Assembly (NCBI GenBank): GCA_937128575.1
Contig: CAKZMN010000018.1
Coordinates: 1 to 5,483, forward strand
Direction of reading: 5' to 3'
Source: an uncultured Alphaproteobacteria bacterium
GTDB lineage: Bacteria; Pseudomonadota; Alphaproteobacteria; Micavibrionales; Micavibrionaceae
Length of the DNA stretch: 5,483 nucleotides
Shown here piece by piece: positions 1 through 5,483 of this stretch. The notes beneath the pieces are model-generated. The model had not been told where the DNA came from and did no database searches. It saw nothing but the letters and a program-made list of their open reading frames with translations. Position 1 is the first letter of the stretch. Each line of letters begins with the position of its first letter. The position numbers were made by a program, and so were the translations under genes.

Positions 1-1657
1 AGTCCGTATCATCAATTAAAACTGTACCTTCGTCAGCTTCATATAGCCCCATAATCAAACGCGCTATCGTGCTTTTCCCTGATCCTATACGCCCGATAAT
101 TGCAACTTTTTCACCTGAATTAATTGTGAACGATACGCCGTCTAAAACTTTTCGGTTAACCGCAGGATAGGAGAAACTTACCTTATCAAAGCTTAAATTA
201 CCTTTTAGGTCGGGGCGATGAAGGAATTGCTTATGAGGTGGGCGCTCGACTGGTTGCCCCATAATTTTTTCTAACGTCTTAAGCGCTCCGCCGGCCTGAT
301 GATAGCGCGTCATCAAATTCGCAATTTGGCCGATTGGCGCAATCGCGCGGCCACCTAAAATCACGCAAGCGATCAGGCCGCCAACACTAAGCGTACCTTC
401 TTGCACCATATACATGCCCGCCAGAACGATAATGATGGATGCCACTTGCTGCAGGAAGGTCGCTATATGAACGCCCAGGCCCGATACAAATCTTGATTTC
501 TGACCGTAGGCCGCATTTTCGCCTATATGATCGCTATAGCGAAGACGAAAACGACCATCAGCGCCTATTGCTTTTACAGTTTCCAATCCATGAATGGTTT
601 CAATCAACAGGCCGTGCTTTGCCTCGGAAGATTGCGTAGCCTTACGCACCAAGCTTTTGAGCGGCCATTGCAAAATCAACCCAATGATAAATACAACTGC
701 AATCATGCCGCTTAATATAAAGGCAATACCGCCGCCTAATTGATAAATTATAAAGAGGAAGAATAGAGTGAAGGGTAGATCAACCAATATCGTTATCGTC
801 GCCGATGTGAAGAAATCACGCACCGAGTCAAAATCTTTCAGCATGTTTGCGAACACACCACTAGAGGGTGGGCGACCAGATAAACGCATATTGAGCACCT
901 GATCATAAATGCGGCGACCGGCAATAACATCGATGCGTCTGCCGGCGACATCTATGAGATAGGCTCTCAAAATACGCATAATTAAATCAAAAACAAAAAC
1001 GGCGAGCGCACCAATGGCAAGCGCCCACCCTGTTTCTATCGCGTTATTAGGAATGACTCGATCATAAACATTCATTATAAAAAGCGGGCTGGCCAAACCA
1101 AACATATTGATAAAAACTGCGCCCAGAAGTGCCATGGCGTATATATTTTTATTTTGGACAACCAGCCCCCAAAACCAATGCCGGTCGGTGTCTTCTAAAT
1201 GCACGCTATCAGGGTTTGTAAATTCTGATTGCGGGTGAACATATATACAAAACCCTTCATAATCTTTTTGTAACTTGTTCAACGAAACTTCGCTTACCGC
1301 TTTGGTTTCTGGCAAATAGACGCGCGCTTTTTTACCCTTAATTTCAAGTAAAACGCAGGCCTGATCATCATTTAGAATAATAACACTGGGCAGAACAGCA
1401 GAAGGTATAGACTTTAAAGTCGGTCTTTTAACGGTGCGCGTTTTCAGGCCTAAGCGTTCTGCCGCTTGGCAGAAAAGCTCCGCCCCCATATTGCGAACAT
1501 CATAAGCCAAACCCGCGGTGAGAGACTCGGGCGATTTTGCCCTTCCAAAATGCGTTGTTAGATAAACCAAACACTCGAGCAAAGGATCAGCATTTACGAG
1601 CTCGGTCTTCAAGCCAGATTTCTTATCTTCTGTGTTGTTGTTTTTAGTTTTGCTCAT
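1..1657 (-). CDS. Type I secretion ABC transporter, LapB/LssB-type (C-terminus beyond window)
   Basis: Inner-membrane permease/ATPase that would drive one-step export of a large unfolded protein (typically an RTX protein or adhesin) through a TolC-like channel. 552 codons are visible. Residues about 24-145 resemble a C39-peptidase-like domain opening with DPLLECL, the usual start of the LapB/LssB family. The catalytic pair looks lost: by eye the Cys position aligns with Pro25 and the His position with Ala100, so it should dock substrate rather than cleave a leader. Residues about 172-450 are the ABC type 1 membrane domain, with hydrophobic segments near 172-195, 210-235, 287-306, 309-330 and 400-435. 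The nucleotide-binding domain starts near 485 and has Walker A GRIGSGKST at 522-530. About 150-170 residues, including signature and Walker B, lie off the left edge; this is the window limit, not a truncation. The ATG at 1657 overlaps the upstream TolC-family gene by 14 bp, so the two are probably translationally coupled. No strong Shine-Dalgarno is seen. Specific substrate unknown. Confidence 0.9.
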   Translation of the reverse strand, partial: MSKTKNNNTEDKKSGLKTELVNADPLLECLVYLTTHFGRAKSPESLTAGLAYDVRNMGAELFCQAAERLGLKTRTVKRPTLKSIPSAVLPSVIILNDDQACVLLEIKGKKARVYLPETKAVSEVSLNKLQKDYEGFCIYVHPQSEFTNPDSVHLEDTDRHWFWGLVVQNKNIYAMALLGAVFINMFGLASPLFIMNVYDRVIPNNAIETGWALAIGALAVFVFDLIMRILRAYLIDVAGRRIDVIAGRRIYDQVLNMRLSGRPPSSGVFANMLKDFDSVRDFFTSATITILVDLPFTLFFLFIIYQLGGGIAFILSGMIAVVFIIGLILQWPLKSLVRKATQSSEAKHGLLIETIHGLETVKAIGADGRFRLRYSDHIGENAAYGQKSRFVSGLGVHIATFLQQVASIIIVLAGMYMVQEGTLSVGGLIACVILGGRAIAPIGQIANLMTRYHQAGGALKTLEKIMGQPVERPPHKQFLHRPDLKGNLSFDKVSFSYPAVNRKVLDGVSFTINSGEKVAIIGRIGSGKSTIARLIMGLYEADEGTVLIDDTD

Positions 1658-2993
1658 GCGCTAAGGATTTGACCCCCGAAGATGCAACCATAAGCGAGCT
1701 TTGCAAACGCCCGATACTGGCCAATACGTTATATTGTGATGCCAAAATTCGATATTCACCATTTAGCTTTTCAAGCTTCGTGCTAAAGAGCTGATTATCT
1801 GCCTGCATCAATTGCAGTAAATTAATACGCGCGCCTTCAAACTGCACTGTGTAGGTATCAAAGAGCTTCGTGTTTAAATCCAAACGGTTTTGCTGATTGG
1901 TGCGTTGGTTTTGCGATGTTTGTAGCTCCGCATACGCCAAGCGCACTTTATTTTCGAGCTGCCTCTGTTTTTCATTGAGCTTCGATAGCGCCTCTTGATG
2001 CTGATATCTTTTTTGTCTGATTTTAGCGATTTGTGCGCCGCCCGTTTCAAAGTCCCAATTCATACGGATAACCGCCCTGCGGTCTTCGGCTTCGCCGCCA
2101 ATCAAATCATCTTTATCCGTCTTCAGGTATGACAGCTCTCCCTTTAAATCAGGGTATAAACCTGCCCGCTCCGCTTCAATGTCAGCCTCGGACGATCTAG
2201 AAGAATATAAAGCAGACTTTAAAGCGGGGTGATGATCCTTAACATAAGAAATTGCATCTTCTAAACTAGCGGGGATGTCAGCCAGCTTAGGCGCAGGCGC
2301 CTCCATGTCAGCGCCGGGAAACGCGCCCGTCACCTCAAGATAATCAGCCTCCGCTATTCGCGCTTGCCCCTCATAATCCGTAATAAAACCATCTAAAATA
2401 ACAGTTACATCTCTGGCTTGTTGATATTCAGAGTCGTCAGAAACACCTTCGTCTACTGATATTTTGATGCGCTCTAAATAATTTAAAACCTTCTTTTGAT
2501 GATCGCGCAGCATTGATAAGGCGCTTCTTGTTCTTAGGACATTCAAATAAGCTTGCGTCGCACGAAGCGCCAAGTCTTCACCAATATCCAAAACATCCAT
2601 ATCGATCGCGCGCGCTTTTGAAACAGCAGAAGAGACTCGATTTTTTGTTTCGAACCCATCAAATATCATTTGACTAGCGGTCGCCGATCCTTCCCACAGA
2701 TAAGAATATCCAGAGCCGCGCGTTACGCTCAAGCCGCGGCTTGTACTGTTATCCGCATACATACGGCCGCCAGTTGCCACAACAGACAACTCAGGATAGT
2801 AAGCAGAGGCCTCTGCGGTTTCTTCCTCTTGCGCAGCCTTTGATTGCGAGCGCACTGTTTCCACGCCTGGATGATGCATAATTGCCGTGCGCACCATGGA
2901 CTCAAGCGTTTCTGCCGATGCAGGCTTGACCGACACAGCGAGCAACAAACCACCAAAAATATACATAGGTAAATTAGACTGACGAAAATTCAT
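1644..2993 (-). CDS. TolC-family outer-membrane channel protein of type I secretion
   Basis: Outer-membrane/periplasmic tunnel that should pair with the ABC transporter encoded next. 449 residues from the chosen ATG, normal for the family. Residues 1-27 form a clear signal peptide: short polar start MNFRQSNLP, hydrophobic core YIFGGLLLAVSV, and cleavage motif ASA before Glu28. The mature protein begins ETLESMV, followed by HHPGV and YYPELSV, the usual first-helix and post-helix pattern of outer-membrane efflux proteins. Two repeats (about 30-230 and 240-440) are rich in Gln, Ala, Glu and Leu, as expected for long coiled-coil alpha barrels. The start at 2993 has an AGG seven bases upstream (3001-3003) and puts the signal peptide at the N-terminus. 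An in-frame ATG at 3038 has a better AAGG six bases upstream and would add 15 residues, so it is a real alternative. A TTG at 3086 is unlikely. The last codons overlap the ABC gene by 14 bp. It resembles LapE/AggA-like proteins, but no symbol is assigned. Confidence 0.88.
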   Translation of the reverse strand: MNFRQSNLPMYIFGGLLLAVSVKPASAETLESMVRTAIMHHPGVETVRSQSKAAQEEETAEASAYYPELSVVATGGRMYADNSTSRGLSVTRGSGYSYLWEGSATASQMIFDGFETKNRVSSAVSKARAIDMDVLDIGEDLALRATQAYLNVLRTRSALSMLRDHQKKVLNYLERIKISVDEGVSDDSEYQQARDVTVILDGFITDYEGQARIAEADYLEVTGAFPGADMEAPAPKLADIPASLEDAISYVKDHHPALKSALYSSRSSEADIEAERAGLYPDLKGELSYLKTDKDDLIGGEAEDRRAVIRMNWDFETGGAQIAKIRQKRYQHQEALSKLNEKQRQLENKVRLAYAELQTSQNQRTNQQNRLDLNTKLFDTYTVQFEGARINLLQLMQADNQLFSTKLEKLNGEYRILASQYNVLASIGRLQSSLMVASSGVKSLAHEQN

Positions 2994-3096
2994 GAAAGAA
3001 CCTGCTTTGTTAGGATATCCAGCCTCAGAAAGAGACATGACAAACCTTATGATATTGAATCTAAATAAAAACGCGCACTTATTCAAGCACGAAGCG

Positions 3097-3125
3097 TATA
3101 AATTATTATGATCAACACTTCACAA
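3097..3125 (-). promoter_or_regulatory. Candidate sigma70-type promoter for the secretion operon
   Basis: On the minus strand, TTGTGA (3120-3125) and TTTATA (3097-3102) are separated by 17 bp. This lies upstream of the TolC-family gene and would give a leader of about 95 bases to the ATG at 2993, or about 50 to the one at 3038. An overlapping alternative, TTGTTT with AATAAT and also 17 bp spacing, sits six bases upstream. The area is AT-rich, so matches by chance are easy. Confidence 0.35.
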
Positions 3126-3183
3126 AACAATAAGAATCATGCATGTTGTTACCCAGTATTCAGTTCATTTTGACCTCATGCAT

Positions 3184-3189
3184 AAAGGG
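3184..3189 (+). promoter_or_regulatory. Ribosome-binding site of pntAA
   Basis: AAAGGG lies eight bases before the GTG at 3198. It supports the GTG start; no in-frame ATG is nearby upstream, and the protein begins with the expected MGLKIAVSKE. Confidence 0.7.
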
Positions 3190-3197
3190 CTAAAATT

Positions 3198-4478
3198 GTG
3201 GGATTAAAAATCGCCGTTTCCAAGGAAACAAAAGAGTTTGAAAAGCGCGTTGCCGCATCCCCAGAAACTGTCAAAAAGTTAGTATCATTAGGATGTTCCG
3301 TGAACATTCAATCCGGCGCGGGAAAGGCTGCGTCATTTACTGATGATGCCTATAAAGCCGCAGGCGGGAAAATAACTAAGTCAACAGAAGACACAATTAA
3401 ATCAGCTGATATTGTGTTGAGCGTGGCGGCGCCAACGGACGCCATTACAAAGCACATCAAAAAAGGCGCGCTGCTTATTGGTTTACTTGCCCCCCATTCA
3501 GATCAAAAAATCATCGAAACATGTAAAAAATCTGGAATTGACGCCTTCTCTATGGAGCTAGTACCGCGCATCACGCGCGCACAATCAATGGATGTGCTTT
3601 CTTCACAATCAAACCTTGCTGGATATAAGGCTGTTCTAGATGCAACGGAGCATTTCACACGCGCCTTCCCCATGATGATGACGGCAGCGGGCACCGTTCC
3701 GCCAGCTAAAGTATTTGTCATGGGCGCTGGCGTTGCCGGCCTTCAAGCCATTGCCACAGCGCGCAGACTAGGCGCTATTGTTTCTGCAACCGATGTGCGC
3801 CCCGCGGCGAAGGAGCAGGTCGAATCTCTTGGCGCGACATTTATTGCGGTTGAAGATGAAGAGTTTAAACAGGCTGAAACAGCTGGCGGATATGCAAAAG
3901 AAATGTCCAAAACTTACCAACGTAAGCAACAGGTATTAGTCGAGGACACGATTAAGAAACAAGATATTGTGATTACAACGGCTTTAATCCCAGGGCGCCC
4001 AGCGCCGAAGCTAATTACCGAAGCCATGATCAAATCTATGCAGCCGGGTTCAGTGATCGTTGACTTGGCGGTGGAAACCGGTGGAAACTCGGCTTTATCT
4101 AAAGCTGGCCAAGTTGTTGACGCGGGCGGTGTTAAAATTGTTGGACACAATAACGTACCCTCTCGATTGGCGACTAACGCCTCGGCGCTATACGCAAAAA
4201 ATATTTACAATCTTCTCGCACTCATCATAGACAAAGAAAATGGGAAGCTTTCCATTGATTGGGAAGATGACATCATTAAAGGCGTTGCTCTTACAAGAGA
4301 TGGAAAATCTATTCATCCAAACTTCACAGGTGCTAAATCCAAGGCGCCCGCTAAGCCTGCTATTAAGAAGACACCAGAAAAGAAAAAACCATCTGCTAAA
4401 AAAGCGTCCTTTAGATCAATTGGCATTCGTTCTACTTCAAAAGCAATCGTTGCACTATCGCCAACTTTCAATTCCTGA
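3198..4478 (+). CDS. pntAA: NAD(P) transhydrogenase subunit alpha part 1 (PntAA), 3' end replaced
   Basis: Soluble domain I of the proton-translocating transhydrogenase. It binds NAD(H) and exchanges hydride with NADP(H) on the beta subunit, coupled to proton flow across the inner membrane. The open frame gives 426 residues. KIAVSKE and the RVAASPE segment at 17-23 are the typical N-terminus. PRITRAQSMDVLSSQ (123-137) holds the family's invariant Arg124, Gln129, Asp132 and Ser135. The Rossmann motif GAGVAGL is at 177-182 region, with acidic Asp199 and Arg201 after the second strand. The mobile loop with GYAKEMS is at 231-237, and GHNNVPSRLA at 316-325. The domain ends near residue 375, followed by a Lys/Pro/Ala-rich tail. 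About the last 22 residues (from about 405) and the TGA stop are the antisense of an FKBP-like reading frame, so the real 3' end is missing. The membrane part (PntAB, PntB) normally follows but is not present. GTG start with good AAAGGG. Confidence 0.92.
   Translation: MGLKIAVSKETKEFEKRVAASPETVKKLVSLGCSVNIQSGAGKAASFTDDAYKAAGGKITKSTEDTIKSADIVLSVAAPTDAITKHIKKGALLIGLLAPHSDQKIIETCKKSGIDAFSMELVPRITRAQSMDVLSSQSNLAGYKAVLDATEHFTRAFPMMMTAAGTVPPAKVFVMGAGVAGLQAIATARRLGAIVSATDVRPAAKEQVESLGATFIAVEDEEFKQAETAGGYAKEMSKTYQRKQQVLVEDTIKKQDIVITTALIPGRPAPKLITEAMIKSMQPGSVIVDLAVETGGNSALSKAGQVVDAGGVKIVGHNNVPSRLATNASALYAKNIYNLLALIIDKENGKLSIDWEDDIIKGVALTRDGKSIHPNFTGAKSKAPAKPAIKKTPEKKKPSAKKASFRSIGIRSTSKAIVALSPTFNS
4392..4412. 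other. Chimeric join: pntAA to FKBP-like fragment
   Basis: To the left, the plus strand reads as a Lys-rich PntAA tail. To the right, the minus strand reads as an FKBP-like protein and the plus frame loses any family resemblance. The exact base cannot be fixed because the AAAAAAG-rich tail is low complexity and can be read on either side. Confidence 0.7.
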
Positions 4479-4636
4479 ATAGCGATATGAAGTGGTGTTT
4501 GCGTATTGGCATTAGCTGGAATAATTATTTTATCATTAATTCCATCTTCTGTTTTATATCTAATTTTATCGTCTTTGCGCAATGTAAAGCTGAATGTTAC
4601 TTCATCGCCAGCATTTGCTGGTGCAAGCTTGGGTGA
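4403..4636 (-). pseudogene. FKBP-like protein fragment (no start, no end)
   Basis: About 78 codons read on the minus strand as a domain piece. [16 protein letters not shown] is followed after about 25 residues by TPLHIAIQELKVGDSATIAF. This resembles the FKBP prolyl-isomerase pattern of a first strand GDxVxxxYxL and a later 'eal..mkvGdsatv' strand, and especially the divergent secreted FKBPs of Bacteroidetes. The remainder, ERMPIDLKDAFLADG, then runs into antisense pntAA. No initiation codon with a signal peptide and no native stop are present, so it is an internal piece joined at both sides. The base composition is strikingly AT-rich (about 27% GC at 4501-4560). The FKBP assignment is by pattern only; a real but different protein family is possible. 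Confidence 0.45.
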
Positions 4637-4663
4637 TGTTGATATCACCGGCAACAATATCAA
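4632..4663. other. Chimeric join with inverted repeats: FKBP-like fragment to ttcA fragment
   Basis: The TtcA reading stops matching its family right after FDIVA (codon ending at 4650), where VNLDQ is expected, and the minus-strand frame changes to the FKBP-like one. Two short perfect inverted repeats straddle the join: GGTGAT (4632-4637) with ATCACC (4644-4649), and TTGATAT (4639-4645) with ATATCAA (4657-4663). Confidence 0.65.
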
Positions 4664-4778
4664 AATGAATGGGTGCGCTCTTCTTAAGGCTTAAAAGAAT
4701 GTCCAGCATGGCATAAGAATCTTTACCGCCAGACAAGCAAACCATTATCTTGTCGCCATCTTCAATCATTTTAAAATC
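4650..4778 (-). pseudogene. ttcA: tRNA 2-thiocytidine biosynthesis protein TtcA, internal fragment
   Basis: About 43 codons match the N-terminal part of TtcA, the ATP-dependent PP-loop enzyme that thiolates C32 of tRNAs. The piece reads [21 protein letters not shown], containing the PP-loop motif SGGKDS, followed by YAMLDIL and [10 protein letters not shown], in the order and spacing of the family. Nothing before the DF and nothing after DIVA is present: the 4Fe-4S cysteines (CxxC regions) and most of the roughly 250-300 residue protein are missing. It is joined in frame to a HemF piece upstream and out of frame to an FKBP-like piece downstream. It cannot be functional as it stands. Confidence 0.85.
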
Positions 4779-4783
4779 TTTAT
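4773..4783. other. Chimeric join: ttcA fragment to hemF fragment
   Basis: On the minus strand the reading changes from HemF to TtcA around codons for DKDF. Both families carry an Asp-Phe at this point (HemF after the FFD loop, TtcA before NMIE), so the shared word GATTTT (minus strand, 4773-4778) is the likely overlap. The join keeps one open frame, creating a false fusion. Confidence 0.65.
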
Positions 4784-4889
4784 CAAGGTCCCCAGAGTTA
4801 TGGTGATCAAAAAAGATCCCACCCACTCCTCTCATTTCATTATCTCTGTGCTTATTAACAAAGTAGTGATCACAATAGTGAGTATCAAA
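4773..4889 (-). pseudogene. hemF: Oxygen-dependent coproporphyrinogen III oxidase HemF, internal fragment
   Basis: About 39 codons match the middle of HemF, which decarboxylates coproporphyrinogen III to protoporphyrinogen IX in heme synthesis. Visible in order are [19 protein letters not shown] and IFFDHH, corresponding to the family's highly conserved 'YF..HR.E.RG.GGIFFD' block, then SGDLDKDF. A normal protein is about 300 residues; everything before the CDHYF region and after KDF is missing. Upstream on the same strand the reading becomes antisense of an amino-acid permease, and downstream it runs into TtcA. Confidence 0.85.
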
Positions 4890-4900
4890 AAGGTTCAGTC
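4884..4900. other. Chimeric join: hemF fragment to amino-acid permease
   Basis: Left of here the minus strand encodes HemF ([10 protein letters not shown]). Right of here the plus strand encodes a permease from about [12 protein letters not shown]. The plus frame of the permease stays open leftwards only to 4859 and encodes nothing recognisable there. The word TCAAAAAGG at 4885-4893 is compatible with either side. Confidence 0.65.
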
Positions 4901-5483
4901 TCGCTAGGGGGCGCAGTATCAATGGGCACCGGAGTGATGATTGGCGCGGGCATTTTTGCATTGACTGGACAGATTGCTCAACTTGCTGGGCCACTTTTTC
5001 CGCTTGTTTTCATTGTCGGTGCAATTGCAACCGCATTTAGCGCGTATAGCTACGTCAAGATGTCGAATGCCTGGCCCTCGGCAGGGGGCATCGCGATGAT
5101 CCTTCAGAAATGCTATGGATCGGGGGCGGTCGCGGCGGGAGCGGCGCTTTTGATGGCGCTCAGCATGGTGATCGCGGAAAGCCTCGTCGCACGGACATTC
5201 GCCACTTATGTCTTGCGGCCTTTCGATATCACGGGCGGGCCACTTGTGCCCGTTCTGGCGGTTGCCGTGATCGTGTTCGCATTCTTGGTCAACATCGCAG
5301 GAAACCGCTCCGTCGGGCTATTCTCTCTAATCATGGCGGCGATCAAGATCGGGGGCATCGCGCTGTTCGGTATCGCAGCACTCTGGTCAAGCGGGTTTCA
5401 GTTCGCAGCCGCGTCAGAAACGGCCGAGACCTTTGGAGTGACAGGCTTCATCGCGTCCGTTGCGCTGGCGATCCTTGCCTTCA
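4892..5483 (+). CDS. APC-superfamily amino-acid permease, N-terminus lost, C-terminus beyond window
   Basis: Inner-membrane amino-acid or related transporter. About 197 codons are visible with no start codon supported by a ribosome-binding site. The ATG at 4922 falls inside the first membrane segment and is not a credible start. The sequence opens with [19 protein letters not shown], the TM1 segment with the unwound substrate-site glycines (GAGIF). [23 protein letters not shown] (TM2) is followed by the conserved loop PSAGGIAM, and further hydrophobic segments lie near 5131-5180, 5239-5290, 5320-5385 and 5440-5483. Only about the first 10-20 residues appear to be missing at the join. Codon use is heterogeneous: GC at third positions is about 37% in codons 4913-5041 but over 70% in the next 80 codons, unlike the AT-leaning genes on the left of the window. 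The substrate cannot be predicted. The gene continues past the right edge. Confidence 0.8.

Noticed and set aside
439..715. Two short plus-strand open frames opposite the ABC transporter
   Set aside because: Antisense to well-matched membrane-domain coding sequence, with no ribosome-binding site.
2994..3086. TTG at 3086 as the start of the TolC-family protein
   Set aside because: It would put 31 residues ahead of a good signal peptide; ATG at 2993 or 3038 is better supported.
3170..3196. TTGACC with TAAAAT as a promoter for pntAA
   Set aside because: The spacing is only 15 bp, and it would start transcription after the ribosome-binding site and the start codon region.
4240..4482. 80-residue plus-strand open frame
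   Set aside because: Shadow of the pntAA frame, Lys/Leu-rich because of the A-rich tail, with no family pattern.
4632..4649. GGTGAT/ATCACC hairpin as a transcription terminator
   Set aside because: The stem is only 6 bp, with no T run on either strand, and it lies inside gene fragments at a join.
4313..4663. 116-residue minus-strand open frame as a complete gene
   Set aside because: It begins in TtcA sequence out of frame and ends in antisense pntAA; only the middle looks like real coding sequence.
4506..4694. 62-residue plus-strand open frame with a hydrophobic N-terminus, as a small membrane protein or toxin
   Set aside because: It is the antisense of the FKBP-like and TtcA pieces; the hydrophobicity comes from AT-rich antisense reading, and it crosses a chimeric join.
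4400..4900. Integron, insertion-sequence or gene-capture island as an explanation of the gene scraps
   Set aside because: No integrase, transposase, recombination-site repeats, terminal inverted repeats or target duplications are visible, and the pieces share no common border sequence.
4602..4994. 130-residue minus-strand open frame that looks like a novel PP-loop protein
   Set aside because: It is made of antisense permease, a HemF piece, a TtcA piece and an out-of-frame FKBP-like part. No single family covers it and it has no credible start.

Overview
The window looks like DNA from a Gram-negative bacterium, most likely an alphaproteobacterium. It carries a type I secretion operon with a TolC-family outer-membrane protein. 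It also carries a stand-alone proton-translocating transhydrogenase alpha-1 subunit (PntAA); a PntA split into AA and AB is typical of Rhodospirillum-like alphaproteobacteria. No RNA gene, CRISPR array, insertion sequence or attachment site is visible.

Layout. Bases 1-2993 (minus strand) hold two genes that overlap by 14 bp: a TolC-family outer-membrane channel first, then a LapB/LssB-type type I secretion ABC transporter that runs off the left edge before its ABC signature and Walker B. Together they would form the outer-membrane and inner-membrane ATPase parts of a one-step exporter for a large RTX-type protein or adhesin. The membrane-fusion partner is not in view and may lie to the left. 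Bases 2994-3197 are a divergent intergenic region with a candidate promoter for the secretion operon and a good ribosome-binding site for pntAA. Bases 3198 to about 4400 (plus strand) encode PntAA, the NAD(H)-binding domain I of transhydrogenase.

From about 4400 the sequence stops making sense as a normal genome. In roughly 500 bp there are three short gene pieces on the minus strand, none with its own start or end: about 234 bp of an FKBP-like protein, about 129 bp of TtcA (tRNA 2-thiocytidine synthesis) around its SGGKDS motif, and about 117 bp of HemF (coproporphyrinogen III oxidase) around its RGVGGIFFD motif. They are followed on the plus strand by an APC-superfamily amino-acid permease without its N-terminus, whose composition becomes much more GC-rich from about 5040. 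Piece lengths are close to sequencing-read lengths, and the joins fall at short shared or inverted words. The simplest reading is a chimeric contig (metagenome misassembly or amplification chimera), not a new biological system. The normal continuation of pntAA (pntAB, pntB) is absent for the same reason.

The left 4.4 kb can be used as ordinary annotation. The right 1.1 kb should be treated as suspect until reads are checked.
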